A DNA stretch of 64,000 bases. It comes from Acidovorax kalamii (GTDB taxonomy: Bacteria > Pseudomonadota > Gammaproteobacteria > Burkholderiales > Burkholderiaceae_C). The notes below the pieces were generated by a model. That model searched no databases. It saw nothing but the letters and a program-made list of their open reading frames with translations, and had not been told where the DNA came from. The DNA lies in the NCBI RefSeq assembly GCF_002245625.1, contig NZ_NOIG01000012.1:124001-188000 (forward strand), read 5' to 3'. Shown here in pieces: positions 1 to 7,936 of this stretch (positions are counted from its first letter, which is position 1; the number at the start of each line of letters is the position of its first letter). The position numbers and the translations under genes are program-made.

Positions 1-601
1 GGGCCGGCGCCAACCGCTCGTCACCCAGGCCCCGCAGCATGCCCGAGGGCGCATTGCGCGAGGTTGTCGAACGCATGGCTTCGATCAGCATCATCTCGAC
101 CAGCCGCGACAGCATGAACTCATGCCCGGGACTCTGCTCGGTGTACTCTTCGCCAACCATCTGAACCAGTTGAGCCAGACGCATGGAACCCTGGACATGG
201 ACAAGCTCCGGCAGCAGAGACACCAAGAGTTTGGGGTCAGCAGCGTCGAACAGGAATGCCCCACCCAGTGAACGCATGTCCGCTTCCCCGGTCCTGTCGC
301 CATACCGAACCTCGCCCTGTTTCCCGACTGCATTCGGGTCGAGGTGAACAGGGGCCGCTGGGCTTAGGCTGGAGATCGTGAATGCGGGGGTCGTCGGCAG
401 AAGGACGAAGTCCCCAGCGCAAAGGGTGACCGCCTCGTGCCCATCCACGGCAAGCATGCAGCTGCCCGCCAGCATGATGCAGAAGCTGGACTGACCGTAA
501 GCAGCAAATCGGACGGCCCAGTCCCCCTTGCCACTGATGGGGTTGGCAAATACGGCGCGCGGCTGCAACAGCTTCACGACTTCAGTCAGCGGATCACTCA
601 T
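1..601 (-). CDS. AraC-type regulator, cupin domain (partial)
   Basis: The frame is open from an ATG at 601 to the left edge, so about 200 N-terminal residues are visible and the C-terminal helix-turn-helix part is missing. The visible part begins MSDPLTEVVKLLQPRAVFAN and continues with a cupin-like stretch (GHEAVTLCAGDFVLLP), then MVGEEYTEQSPGHEFMLSRLVEMMLIEAMR. This is the usual sensor domain (cupin_6 type) of AraC-family transcription activators. The gene lies 162 bases downstream of a dehydrogenase on the same strand, a common regulator/oxidoreductase pairing. The family call is firm for the sensor half; the DNA-binding half is assumed. Confidence 0.8.
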   Translation of the reverse strand, partial: MSDPLTEVVKLLQPRAVFANPISGKGDWAVRFAAYGQSSFCIMLAGSCMLAVDGHEAVTLCAGDFVLLPTTPAFTISSLSPAAPVHLDPNAVGKQGEVRYGDRTGEADMRSLGGAFLFDAADPKLLVSLLPELVHVQGSMRLAQLVQMVGEEYTEQSPGHEFMLSRLVEMMLIEAMRSTTSRNAPSGMLRGLGDERLAPA

Positions 602-763
602 CGGCGAAATGGATGTTTGCCAAACACCTGGCAATTCTGATGCATAGGGAGTCCGGCAAGCCAATTCACGATTCGTTGTCCTGGCTGGAACTCGATGCCA
701 GGCAAAGCAGCCCGCACCGGCGCATGGCCGGCCAGGGCACGCAATTGGCGAAGGACTCGCGGG

Positions 764-1513
764 TCAATGCCGTTTTGCGTTGGCGAGCGCCACGGCATCC
801 GCACCAGCGGCGAAATGCAGGCGGTCCGTCGTATCGTTGGCGGCTTGCCAGACTACTTCGGCAACGTCGGTCTCGGAGGTCACCGGCCCGGGATTGGCAA
901 ATGCCGCAAAGATGGGTTCAGCGAACGGCTTGTAGGCATCAGGAATCAGGCCCTGCATGCGCTGCCCTCCGTTCTCGGTGAAGCGGGTGCCGGGACCGTA
1001 GCCGGGCTCGACCAGCTTGATGCGGATGTCGAAGGCCCCCAACTCATGAGCCACTGAACCGGAGAGGCCTTCGATGGCTGTTTTGCTGGCGGTGTAGATG
1101 CCCGCCAGTGGGAAGGATGCGAGCGTGGTGCTTGAAGTCACGTTGACGATCACGCCCGCCTTACGTTCGCGAAACTGCGGTATGACGGCCTGCATCATGG
1201 ACATGACACCAAAGGTATTCGTGTCGAACACTTCACGGGCAATCGCCAGCGAAGTGGCCTCGAACGCGCCGACGACGCCGATCCCGGCGTTGTTGACGAG
1301 TACGTCGATGGGGCCGGCAGCGTGGAGGGCCGAGACGATGCTGTCTTGGCTGGTCACATCCAGCGGGATCACGCGCATGCGCTCCGATTGGGGCAGCAGA
1401 TTCACGTTCGGTCTGCGCATGGTGGCGATGACGTTCCAGCCCATGGCATGGAAGTGACGAGCGGTGGCCAGGCCATAGCCAGAGGAACAGCCTGTGATGA
1501 GTACGGTCTTCAT
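764..1513 (-). CDS. SDR-family oxidoreductase
   Basis: A 249-residue classical short-chain dehydrogenase. The NAD(P)-binding motif TGCSSGYG is at residues 7-14, NNAG at 74-77, serines at 127-128 and the catalytic Tyr140-x3-Lys144 in YTASK. The start is the ATG at 1513 (MKTVLITG); in-frame extension upstream would add about 94 residues with no dehydrogenase character. The substrate cannot be told from sequence. The neighbouring cupin-AraC gene is its most likely regulator, by position only. Confidence 0.88.
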   Translation of the reverse strand: MKTVLITGCSSGYGLATARHFHAMGWNVIATMRRPNVNLLPQSERMRVIPLDVTSQDSIVSALHAAGPIDVLVNNAGIGVVGAFEATSLAIAREVFDTNTFGVMSMMQAVIPQFRERKAGVIVNVTSSTTLASFPLAGIYTASKTAIEGLSGSVAHELGAFDIRIKLVEPGYGPGTRFTENGGQRMQGLIPDAYKPFAEPIFAAFANPGPVTSETDVAEVVWQAANDTTDRLHFAAGADAVALANAKRH

Positions 1514-1787
1514 GATGAGTCCAGGTGGTGAGTTGCGGTGACGTAACGATAGACCGCAAGCGCAGGACCATCTACACAAGATAGTCCGACTTTGTTTTGC
1601 CATCGTCCATTTCTCCCTGATTCGGTTTTTGTGCACGCGCCCCAAGGAGGTGGTTCGCGCAGTCGTAGGCCCGCGGCGGTAACGGCCCTGCTTGCGCTGT
1701 TCAGCCAATGCGTTGCCTTGACCAACTAACTTTGACGCCGTCTGCGCCCGAATGCCTGGCTCCGGACCCAGCCCTTGAAAAGAAAAA
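1514..1787. other. Intergenic region, no gene seen
   Basis: Upstream region of the leftward dehydrogenase at 764-1513. It is presumed to hold that gene's promoter, but I cannot point to convincing -35/-10 boxes. The upstream operon ends at the terminator beginning at 1788. No coding potential beyond short frames. Confidence 0.5.
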
Positions 1788-1817
1788 AGGCCCACGAGTG
1801 CCGTAACTTGTGGGCCT
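1788..1817 (-). terminator. Rho-independent terminator of the SDR/SnoaL operon
   Basis: Perfect 8-bp stem (AGGCCCAC at 1788-1795 with GTGGGCCT at 1810-1817). Read leftwards, the stem is followed by a run of T (CCTTTTTTCTTTT), as expected for termination after the dehydrogenase that ends at 1841. Confidence 0.8.
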
Positions 1818-1840
1818 ATCTGTCACACCTCTTCAGGGCT

Positions 1841-2623
1841 TTACACGGTGGGAACCGTCCCACCATCGATCACATGCTCTGAGCCCGACACCGATGCTGC
1901 GCGAGGAGACACCAAGAAGGTGATGAGGTCGGCAACTTCCTGTGGCGTAGCGGGCCGCCCGACCGGGATTCCACCGAGCCAGTCCATGACCATCTTCTTC
2001 CCGCCCTCGTAGTCCGTGCCCGCTTCTGCGCCCATCCGCTCGGCAAATACCACCGAAGCCTCGGTTTCAATCCAGCCTGGCGAGACGCGCAGAACGCGCA
2101 CTCCTTTCGGTGTGACCTCTTTTGACAAGGACTTGCTGTAGGTCGAGAGGGCACCCTTGGCGGCGGCGTACGCGGTGGTTGACTCCGGAAGTGGAAGCAC
2201 ACGCTGTATCGACGTCACATGCAGGACAACCCCTGCACGTTTGGCCAACATGGCGGGCAACAGCGCACGGTCAAGACGCACTGCTGACATCAGGTTCAGG
2301 TTCAGCTCACTGAGCCACACAGCGTCATCCAGTGCCGCAAAACCGCCTGCCGGCGCGGTCGAGCCTCCGACGGAGTTGATCAGGATATCGACACCGCCCC
2401 ACTGCTCCCTCACCACGCGCGCCAGTTCGCTCACGCCCTCCGCGGTCGTCAGGTCAGTCTGGACGTAAGTCACACCTTCGAGCGGCCTGTCTGGTGCCGA
2501 GCGCGCAGTTGTCATGACCTGCACTCCGACTTCCTGGAGGCTCTTGACGACCGCAGCACCCAACCCCTTGGTGCCGCCGGTAACCAGGGCACGCTGTCCT
2601 TGCAATTGAAGGTCGAAGTTCAT
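1841..2623 (-). CDS. SDR-family oxidoreductase
   Basis: A 260-residue classical short-chain dehydrogenase with TGGTKGLG at residues 15-22 (cofactor binding), a divergent NSVGG in place of NNAG at 83-87, and the catalytic Ser138, Tyr152 and Lys156 (YAAAK). The C-terminus carries the usual [12 protein letters not shown]. Its ATG overlaps the stop of the upstream SnoaL-like gene by four bases (ATGA), so the two are translationally coupled. The substrate is unknown. Confidence 0.9.
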   Translation of the reverse strand: MNFDLQLQGQRALVTGGTKGLGAAVVKSLQEVGVQVMTTARSAPDRPLEGVTYVQTDLTTAEGVSELARVVREQWGGVDILINSVGGSTAPAGGFAALDDAVWLSELNLNLMSAVRLDRALLPAMLAKRAGVVLHVTSIQRVLPLPESTTAYAAAKGALSTYSKSLSKEVTPKGVRVLRVSPGWIETEASVVFAERMGAEAGTDYEGGKKMVMDWLGGIPVGRPATPQEVADLITFLVSPRAASVSGSEHVIDGGTVPTV

Positions 2624-2946
2624 GCTGTGACCTCCAGCAATGAAATCAGGCCGCGTTCCAAGCGAAAGCGATAGAACAGATTGATCGGGCTGCCAGGGAA
2701 GTTGCCTGTGACCTTGGCGCGGACGATCTGGAGGCCATCCTCACGTTCCAGTGCAAACGGTACGGTCGTAGCGCTGTACTTGGCGGATGCCTCGGCCATA
2801 AAGGCCGTGATGGCTTCGACGCCGGTGTAGGTGTGGCCATCGTCCTTCATGACCGCTTGCGGTGTGAAACAACGCGCCAAGGCCTCAGGGTTGTGCTCTG
2901 CCGCGAAGTACGCGGCAATGGGTTCAGGAAGGGTCGAGGGGTGCAT
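2620..2946 (-). CDS. SnoaL-like / NTF2-fold protein
   Basis: A 108-residue protein with the pattern of the nuclear transport factor 2 (SnoaL-like) fold: an N-terminal helix ([24 protein letters not shown]), then [16 protein letters not shown] and strand-rich C-terminal residues ending [18 protein letters not shown]. Such proteins bind small hydrophobic ligands or act as isomerases or cyclases. It is the first gene of a two-gene operon with the following dehydrogenase and is transcribed divergently from the LysR gene at 3048, its likely regulator. Confidence 0.85.
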   Translation of the reverse strand: MHPSTLPEPIAAYFAAEHNPEALARCFTPQAVMKDDGHTYTGVEAITAFMAEASAKYSATTVPFALEREDGLQIVRAKVTGNFPGSPINLFYRFRLERGLISLLEVTA

Positions 2947-3028
2947 GCTGGTGGCTCCATGTGTTGAATGAAGCCTCAGGATGCGCGTCGCAGCAAGATA
3001 AGTGAATCACCTAGAATTCAAATTGGCT

Positions 3029-3046
3029 ATGTAGACAGGAATACAT
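3029..3046. promoter_or_regulatory. Inverted repeat before the LysR gene
   Basis: ATGTA at 3029-3033 and TACAT at 3042-3046 form a short perfect dyad with 8 bases between, one base before the ATG of the LysR gene and within the 101-base divergent intergenic region. LysR proteins bind dyads of this size (often T-N11-A), so it is a candidate autoregulatory site. The arms are short and chance occurrence is possible. Confidence 0.35.
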
Positions 3047-3047
3047 A

Positions 3048-3968
3048 ATGCGCGGGTTCGAATTTGCTGAGCTAAAAGCTTTTGCTGCCGTGGTTGAACG
3101 CAAGAGCTTTGCCCGCGCGGCAGAACATCTGGGCCTTTCGCCGTCTGCGCTCAGCCAGACCATTCGACAGCTCGAAGGCAGGATCGGCACACGCCTTCTG
3201 AACAGGACGACACGAAGCGTCGCGCCCTCTGCAAGTGGCGAACTGCTCTATGGGCGAATAGCCCCACTGTTTCGGGAAATGGATGCTGCAGTCGCTGAAG
3301 CCACCGAGGCTGCAGGGCACACCACAGGCACGCTTCGCATCAACACGCTGGGGATCGCAGCGAGAACCATCATTGCGCCCAGGCTTTCGCGCTTCCACCA
3401 GGCCTATCCTGAAGTGCTGCTCGACATCGTGGTCGACGACGCTCTGGCCGATATCGTTGCGGGCCGCTTCGATGCGGGCATCCGCGTGGGTGGGCGGCTT
3501 GAGAAGGACATGATTGCCGTGCGTCTCAGCCCAGACCTGAATATGGTTGCAGTGGCCTCTCCAGGCTATCTGGCTGCGCGAGGGGTCCCTAAGACGCCCG
3601 CCGATTTGCACAATCATGCGTGCATCAACTGGCGGCTACAGATGGACGGCAGACAGTACCGCTGGGAGTTCGAAAAGAAGGGCCAAAAACTGGAAGTCGC
3701 GGTGGATGGTCCGGTTGTCACCAATCATGCTGACATTGGCATTGCTGCTGCGCTGAACGGGCTCGGCATTGCGTATCACTTCGAACGAGATGGTGTGGCC
3801 GAGCACTTGGCCCAGGGCAGGTTGGTCCAGGTCTTGGCGGAATGGTCGATTTCGCGCCCCGGGCTGTTCCTCTACTACCCGAACAGGCAGCATCGACCGG
3901 CGCTCCTGGGTGCATTTATCGACTGTCTTTTGGATAGAGATTTGGAGATGGAACGCAAAGCCGGATAG
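3048..3968 (+). CDS. LysR-family transcriptional regulator
   Basis: 306 residues. The N-terminal winged helix-turn-helix is clear (FAELKAFAAVVERKSFARAA, then HLGLSPSALSQTIRQLEGRIGTRLLNRTTRSV), followed by a periplasmic-binding-protein-like effector domain that includes GRFDAGIRVGGRLEKDMIAVRLS. It is transcribed away from the SnoaL/SDR operon, the standard arrangement for a LysR regulator and its target. The effector is unknown. Confidence 0.93.
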   Translation: MRGFEFAELKAFAAVVERKSFARAAEHLGLSPSALSQTIRQLEGRIGTRLLNRTTRSVAPSASGELLYGRIAPLFREMDAAVAEATEAAGHTTGTLRINTLGIAARTIIAPRLSRFHQAYPEVLLDIVVDDALADIVAGRFDAGIRVGGRLEKDMIAVRLSPDLNMVAVASPGYLAARGVPKTPADLHNHACINWRLQMDGRQYRWEFEKKGQKLEVAVDGPVVTNHADIGIAAALNGLGIAYHFERDGVAEHLAQGRLVQVLAEWSISRPGLFLYYPNRQHRPALLGAFIDCLLDRDLEMERKAG

Positions 3969-3988
3969 TCCAAGTTGTAGCCCTTCGG

Positions 3989-4609
3989 TCAACCGTTGTA
4001 CGAGTAGATGAGCAAACCCAAGGCAGGAACTACCACCAAATCCTGCTCGTGACCGGTAGTGAAGAACGCTCCTTCTTTGCCAACTGCGCGCTGAGCCTGC
4101 TCCAGCAATTCAGACGGCTCACCCGCGCAGCTTTGCCCGCGAAACAGTTGCTCATGCTCGCCGGTCGGCGTGGTTTGCCACGGCTGGTATTGGTGGTAGG
4201 GCTTGCCATCCCGTCCAAGCTGAGCCGCGTCGAAGTAAGCCAGGCCCTGGCGGCGAATGCGCGCCAGGTTGTCTTCTGAAAGCCGGAAGATTGCGTATCC
4301 ACACCCCTCTCGGAAACCAACGATCTCATCGTGGTGCAGAGCCTCCACCAACTCGAATTGAGGAGGAACCGCCTGGCGGTACAGCTCCACCTGCATATGG
4401 CTGCATCCTTTCACGGGCAGGAGTATCAGCACGAGCAGGGCGGAGGCCCAGGAGGTCAACCGCAGCGCGACGGTGGGCGGTTGATATCCGAGTAGCTGGT
4501 GGAAGACATAGCCGAAACTTCTAGCCATGCCCCTTGCCAGAAAGAAGGTCGCCAACCCAAAGATGGCCAGGCACAGCAGGGCCATGCCCAGCGCGATTGC
4601 AATAAACAT
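3989..4609 (-). CDS. Hypothetical membrane-anchored protein
   Basis: A 206-residue protein from the ATG at 4609; an upstream in-frame start at 4678 would add 23 residues of no membrane character. Residues 1-25 form one hydrophobic segment (MFIAIALGMALLCLAIFGLATFFLARG) and a second lies near residues 50-65 (ASALLVLILLPVKGC). The rest looks soluble and has no motif I recognise. The chosen start places the first membrane helix at the N-terminus. It converges on the LysR gene, 20 bases away. Confidence 0.6.
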   Translation of the reverse strand: MFIAIALGMALLCLAIFGLATFFLARGMARSFGYVFHQLLGYQPPTVALRLTSWASALLVLILLPVKGCSHMQVELYRQAVPPQFELVEALHHDEIVGFREGCGYAIFRLSEDNLARIRRQGLAYFDAAQLGRDGKPYHQYQPWQTTPTGEHEQLFRGQSCAGEPSELLEQAQRAVGKEGAFFTTGHEQDLVVVPALGLLIYSYNG

Positions 4610-4842
4610 GGAGCCCTTTCCAACCAAGAAGCATTGAGCGCTGGGAGACAGTATTGGGTGGCTGCGTGAGGCCAACATGAAGTCTGTGAGGCGTGTGTGA
4701 TCTTCTGGCTGCCTCCCCCACCTGAGCCTTGATGACCGGAGCCGTCACGCAGCAAACATCTCGCAAAGCAAAAAAAAGAGGTGCAGACTCCCGTCCACAC
4801 CCCTCTCTCGGGCTGTACCGGGCACCCGGCCCGGCGCGCAAC

Positions 4843-6891
4843 TCAGCCCATCAGCTCTGCCACCTGGGCCGCAGGCACCACCCCATAGTGGTCCAGCTGC
4901 ATCGAGTACTGCGCACGCCCTGACGACAGGGCCCGCAGGCTACCGATGTAGCCGAACATCTCTTTCAGCGGTACCTCGGCCTCGACCGTGGCTGCGATGC
5001 CGCGTTGGCCCTGGCCTCGCACCAGCCCTCGGCGGCGGTTCAGGTCGCCGATGGCATCGCCCAGGTAGTCGACCGGGGTGATGACCTCCACGGCCATCAC
5101 GGGCTCCAGCACCTGGGGCGCTGCCTTGGCAAACCCTTCCCGGAAGGCGGCCATGGCCGCCAGCTCGAAGGCCAGCGTGGACGAGTCGCGCTCGTGGAAG
5201 CTGCCGTCCAGCAGGATGGCCGCGAAGTCCGTGGCGGGGAAGCCTGCCACTGCGCCCGCAAGGGCGGCGCGGCGGATGCCGGCCTCCACGGAGGGAATGA
5301 ACTCGCGCGGCACGGCTCCGCCAACAATGCGGCTTTCAAAGCGGATGCCTTCGCCCCTGGGCAGGGGTTCGAGCAGCAGCCTTACCTCAGCGAACTGGCC
5401 GGGCCCGCCCGATTGCTTCTTGTGCACATGGTGTACCTCCACACTCCGTGAGATGGTTTCGCGGTAGGCCACTTGGGGGCGGCCTACCGACACGTTGACG
5501 CCGTGGCGTGCGCGCAGCTTCTCGATCGACACCTCCAGCTGCAGCTCGCCCATGCCGGACAGAATGGTCTGGCCGGACTCGGCGTCGAGCTGCAGTCTCA
5601 GGCTCGGGTCCTCGCGCAGCAGGGACTGCAGGGCCTTTGACAGGCCTTGCTGGTCCGCGCTCGCCTTGGGCTCGATGGCCACATGGATCACCGGCTCGGG
5701 CACGCTGATCTGCTCCAGCACCACGGGGTGGGCCGGGTCGCTCAGCGTGTGCCCCGTCAACGTGTCCTTGAGGCCTACGACGGCGGCGATGTCACCCGCC
5801 ACCAGCTCGTCGCGTTCGATGTGCTTGTCGGCATGCACTTCGTACAGGCGCGACACGCGCTCGGTCTTGCCCGTGCTGGTGTTGAGCACCACGTCGCCCC
5901 GGCCCAGCCGGCCGCTGTAGACGCGCACGAACACTTTGGCACCATGGTCATCGGTGACGACCTTGAATGCCAACGCCTTGAACGGGTCCGCGGCGGTCTC
6001 GCCTTCACCTTCGCGCACGATGTCTTCGGGCGCGGGCAGGTAGTCCACCACGGCATCGAGCAAAGGCTCCACACCCCGGTTCTTGAAAGCCGATCCCGCC
6101 AGCGCAGGCACGAAGGCGCCGGCCAGGACACCCTTGCGGACGGCCGCACGCAGCACGTCCACCGCGATCTCTTCGCCGTTGACGTAGGCCTGCAGGGCGG
6201 CTTCGTCTTGCTCGACAGCCGCTTCGACCAGGCGAGCGCGGCTGCGCACCGCATGCTCAAGCAGGTCAGCGGGCACATCGGCTTCGCGGTACGGGGCGCT
6301 TGCGTCGTCACGGTCCCAGATGCGAGCACGCATGCTCAAAAGGTCCACCACACCATGGAAGTCGCCTTCCGCGCCGATGGGGATCTGCAGCGGCACCACG
6401 CGCACGCCCAGACGATCCTCCATCATGGCCACCACGCGGTGGAAGTCGGCACCCACGCGGTCGAGCTTGTTGATGAAGGCGATGCGGGGTACGCGGTACT
6501 TGTCGGCCAGGCGCCAGTTGGTCTCGGTCTGCGGCTCCACGCCGGCCACGCCGTCGAACACGACGACCGCGCCATCGAGCACGCGCAGCGAACGGTTCAC
6601 CTCGATGTTGAAGTCGATGTGGCCGGGCGTGTCGATCAGGTTGAGCTGTGTGCCCTTCCAATGCACAGTGACAGCCGCACTGTTGATGGTGATGCCGCGC
6701 TTTTGCTCCTGCGGGTCGAAGTCCATCTGAGCAGTGCCGTCGTTCACGTCACCGATGCGGTGGCTTTCGCCCGTGTAGAACAGGATGCGTTCGGTGGTTG
6801 TGGTCTTGCCCGCATCAACGTGGGCGATGACACCGAGGTTGCGCAGTTGCCGATGGGCGTTGTTGCGAGAGGAGGAAGAAGTCTTGGACAT
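4843..6891 (-). CDS. Elongation factor G paralogue
   Basis: 682 residues, homologous to EF-G along its length. The GTPase motifs are intact: P-loop AHVDAGKTT at residues 23-31, DTPGH at 87-91 and NKLD at 141-144, with the switch I region EQKRGITI. Domains III-V follow, including a C-terminal segment ending in [16 protein letters not shown]. It is somewhat shorter than a standard EF-G (about 700) and is not in the rpsL-rpsG-fusA-tuf context, so it is probably a second EF-G (fusA2-like) acting in ribosome translocation, recycling or protection. The region upstream has the layout of an attenuator. It could be a ribosome-protection-type GTPase, but no TetM-specific feature was identified. Confidence 0.88.
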   Translation of the reverse strand: MSKTSSSSRNNAHRQLRNLGVIAHVDAGKTTTTERILFYTGESHRIGDVNDGTAQMDFDPQEQKRGITINSAAVTVHWKGTQLNLIDTPGHIDFNIEVNRSLRVLDGAVVVFDGVAGVEPQTETNWRLADKYRVPRIAFINKLDRVGADFHRVVAMMEDRLGVRVVPLQIPIGAEGDFHGVVDLLSMRARIWDRDDASAPYREADVPADLLEHAVRSRARLVEAAVEQDEAALQAYVNGEEIAVDVLRAAVRKGVLAGAFVPALAGSAFKNRGVEPLLDAVVDYLPAPEDIVREGEGETAADPFKALAFKVVTDDHGAKVFVRVYSGRLGRGDVVLNTSTGKTERVSRLYEVHADKHIERDELVAGDIAAVVGLKDTLTGHTLSDPAHPVVLEQISVPEPVIHVAIEPKASADQQGLSKALQSLLREDPSLRLQLDAESGQTILSGMGELQLEVSIEKLRARHGVNVSVGRPQVAYRETISRSVEVHHVHKKQSGGPGQFAEVRLLLEPLPRGEGIRFESRIVGGAVPREFIPSVEAGIRRAALAGAVAGFPATDFAAILLDGSFHERDSSTLAFELAAMAAFREGFAKAAPQVLEPVMAVEVITPVDYLGDAIGDLNRRRGLVRGQGQRGIAATVEAEVPLKEMFGYIGSLRALSSGRAQYSMQLDHYGVVPAAQVAELMG

Positions 6892-6962
6892 GGTGAATCT
6901 TTCATTTTTGCGGCTGCACTCGGCTCTGCGAGCAGTTGCCGCCTAGTTGGCTTTGCGCCAGC

Positions 6963-6985
6963 CCAGGCGTGAAGGATTCGCCTGG
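6963..6985 (-). promoter_or_regulatory. Hairpin before the EF-G paralogue
   Basis: A 7-bp perfect stem (CCAGGCG at 6963-6969 with CGCCTGG at 6979-6985) lies between the 32-codon upstream ORF and the EF-G paralogue, about 70 bases before its ATG. With no U-run it is not a terminator. It could affect translation initiation or mRNA stability. Confidence 0.35.
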
Positions 6986-6988
6986 TCG

Positions 6989-7087
6989 CTAGCGTCTGAG
7001 AGGTGTGCTGTCGCCGGAGCCCGGGCGCACGGAACTCAAGCTCCGGCGGTCGGGAATCGTGGCAATCAACTTGTCGTAGGTACGCAT
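6989..7087 (-). CDS. Possible second leader ORF (32 codons)
   Basis: An ATG-started frame of 32 codons beginning MRTYDKLIATIPDRR lies between the attenuator terminator and the EF-G paralogue, ending 97 bases before the latter's ATG. It has no good Shine-Dalgarno sequence, so translation is doubtful. It is listed because it sits in a leader that otherwise has the layout of an attenuator. Confidence 0.3.
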   Translation of the reverse strand: MRTYDKLIATIPDRRSLSSVRPGSGDSTPLRR

Positions 7088-7113
7088 GGGTTGGTCCGTG
7101 GTGCGAAAAACAA

Positions 7114-7145
7114 AAAACCCCGGAAGGGAAGCCTGCCGGGGTTTT
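7114..7145 (-). terminator. Attenuator terminator upstream of the EF-G paralogue
   Basis: A perfect 10-bp stem (AAAACCCCGG at 7114-7123 with CCGGGGTTTT at 7136-7145). Read leftwards it is followed by TTTTTTGTTTTT, a strong intrinsic terminator. It lies between the 14-codon leader ORF and the EF-G coding region with no gene upstream to terminate, so its likely role is premature termination of the EF-G paralogue mRNA. Confidence 0.8.
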
Positions 7146-7159
7146 GTTGACCGGAAGGC
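7131..7159 (-). promoter_or_regulatory. Candidate antiterminator stem
   Basis: In the leftward RNA, the segment from 7151-7159 can pair with 7131-7139 (8 of 9 positions; GCCTTCCGG with CCGGCAGGC). The second arm shares 7136-7139 with the terminator stem, so the two structures exclude each other. A further hairpin (7166-7170 with 7083+100 to 7187, that is CCCTC/GAGGG) follows the leader stop codon directly. This is read by eye, not folded computationally. Confidence 0.45.
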
Positions 7160-7193
7160 GCGCAGCCCTCCGATACGCGATCGAGGGGCGCAA

Positions 7194-7238
7194 CTAGGTG
7201 GCGGACGATGCCTTGATCACGTTGGTGAGGATTTTCAT
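7194..7238 (-). CDS. 14-codon leader peptide upstream of the EF-G paralogue
   Basis: ATG at 7238, stop TAG at 7194, encoding MKILTNVIKASSAT. An AGGAGGA sequence (7251-7257) stands 12 bases before the ATG. The same bases also form part of a good promoter (TTGCAA, 17 bases, GATAAT), in which case the mRNA would start only about two bases before the ATG. Position, length and the terminator that follows match leader peptides of translation-coupled attenuators such as those of macrolide or tetracycline resistance genes. No regulatory codon run is obvious. Confidence 0.6.
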   Translation of the reverse strand: MKILTNVIKASSAT

Positions 7239-7246
7239 AAGATCGA

Positions 7247-7275
7247 ATTATCCTCCTCGCGGAAAAAGCTTGCAA
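7247..7275 (-). promoter_or_regulatory. Candidate promoter of the leader/EF-G transcript
   Basis: Leftward -35 TTGCAA (7275-7270) and -10 GATAAT (7252-7247) with a 17-base spacer, a good sigma-70 match. The predicted start is near 7240, directly before the leader ORF ATG at 7238. The -10 box overlaps the AGGAGG that otherwise looks like a ribosome binding site, so one of the two readings may be coincidental. Confidence 0.5.
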
Positions 7276-7879
7276 ACGACCGAGCTGTAGCTGTCGCCTG
7301 CATATGGGGCCTGGGCCTGCGGTGTTGACGGTGTCGCCTGCGCCGTTCTGAGTGGCTACAGGGTGAGAGTGTGCGTCGATTCTGCTGTGATCGGGTGGGC
7401 CGCTTTGCAGCGAAACCTGCCCGGTCGCGACTCGTCCACTTGCATGCACTGGCACTCCTTTTCCACACGGACCGGCAACCCTTAGGAAAGAGGGAGGGGC
7501 GCCGCTGCTCCCAGTTCTTGGGCTCACATCGATAAGGGCGAATGTCTCACCAACTTCTTCCCACGACCCAGAAAAAAGTAAGCAAACACTCACAAACAAT
7601 GTGCTTTCAACTGCTGCTAAGCCGCATTGCGGCGCAACCAACGCACGAACCGATGCTCAAAGGGGTGGGGACAGATTCCTGAAATCCGCTTAAAAAGCAG
7701 GCACAGAAGATTGAAAAAACCGCATCAGAAACAAATTTCCCATTACAAATCAAATAGTTACGCTTCTCCCTCACGCCTCAAAAGTACAAAACTCAATGAG
7801 AAAAGTACAAAACCCGAGTGGAATCGACACTGGCGATGGTGGACAGGCCACTTTGTTCACCCGCAGGGGAACTATGGAT
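7276..7879. other. Intergenic region with AT-rich part and direct repeat
   Basis: About 600 bases between the EF-G leader and rpoH. No gene is seen. The stretch from about 7680 to 7830 is AT-rich compared with its surroundings and contains a 13-base direct repeat, AAAAGTACAAAAC, at 7780-7792 and 7801-7813 (21-base period, two helical turns), roughly 70 bases before the rpoH promoter. It could be an activator site or curved DNA. Confidence 0.5.
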
Positions 7880-7909
7880 TTAGCACTCAATCACATGGAG
7901 TGCTAATAT
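7880..7909 (+). promoter_or_regulatory. CIRCE operator over the rpoH promoter
   Basis: TTAGCACTC (7880-7888), nine bases, GAGTGCTAA (7898-7906): a perfect match to the CIRCE inverted repeat bound by the heat-shock repressor HrcA. A plausible promoter is superimposed on it (-35 TTAGCA or TAGCAC inside the left arm, -10 TAATAT at 7904-7909), so HrcA binding would block RNA polymerase. The rpoH ATG follows at 7937 behind GAGGAAAGGA. Confidence 0.9.
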
Positions 7910-7936
7910 CTTGGCTTAGAGGAAAGGATTCCTGGA

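Noticed and set aside
5647-6972. Long open frame (441 codons) on the plus strand opposite the EF-G paralogue
   Set aside because: Its translation is rich in His, Gly and Val with no domain, a by-product of strong third-position GC bias in the real gene on the other strand.
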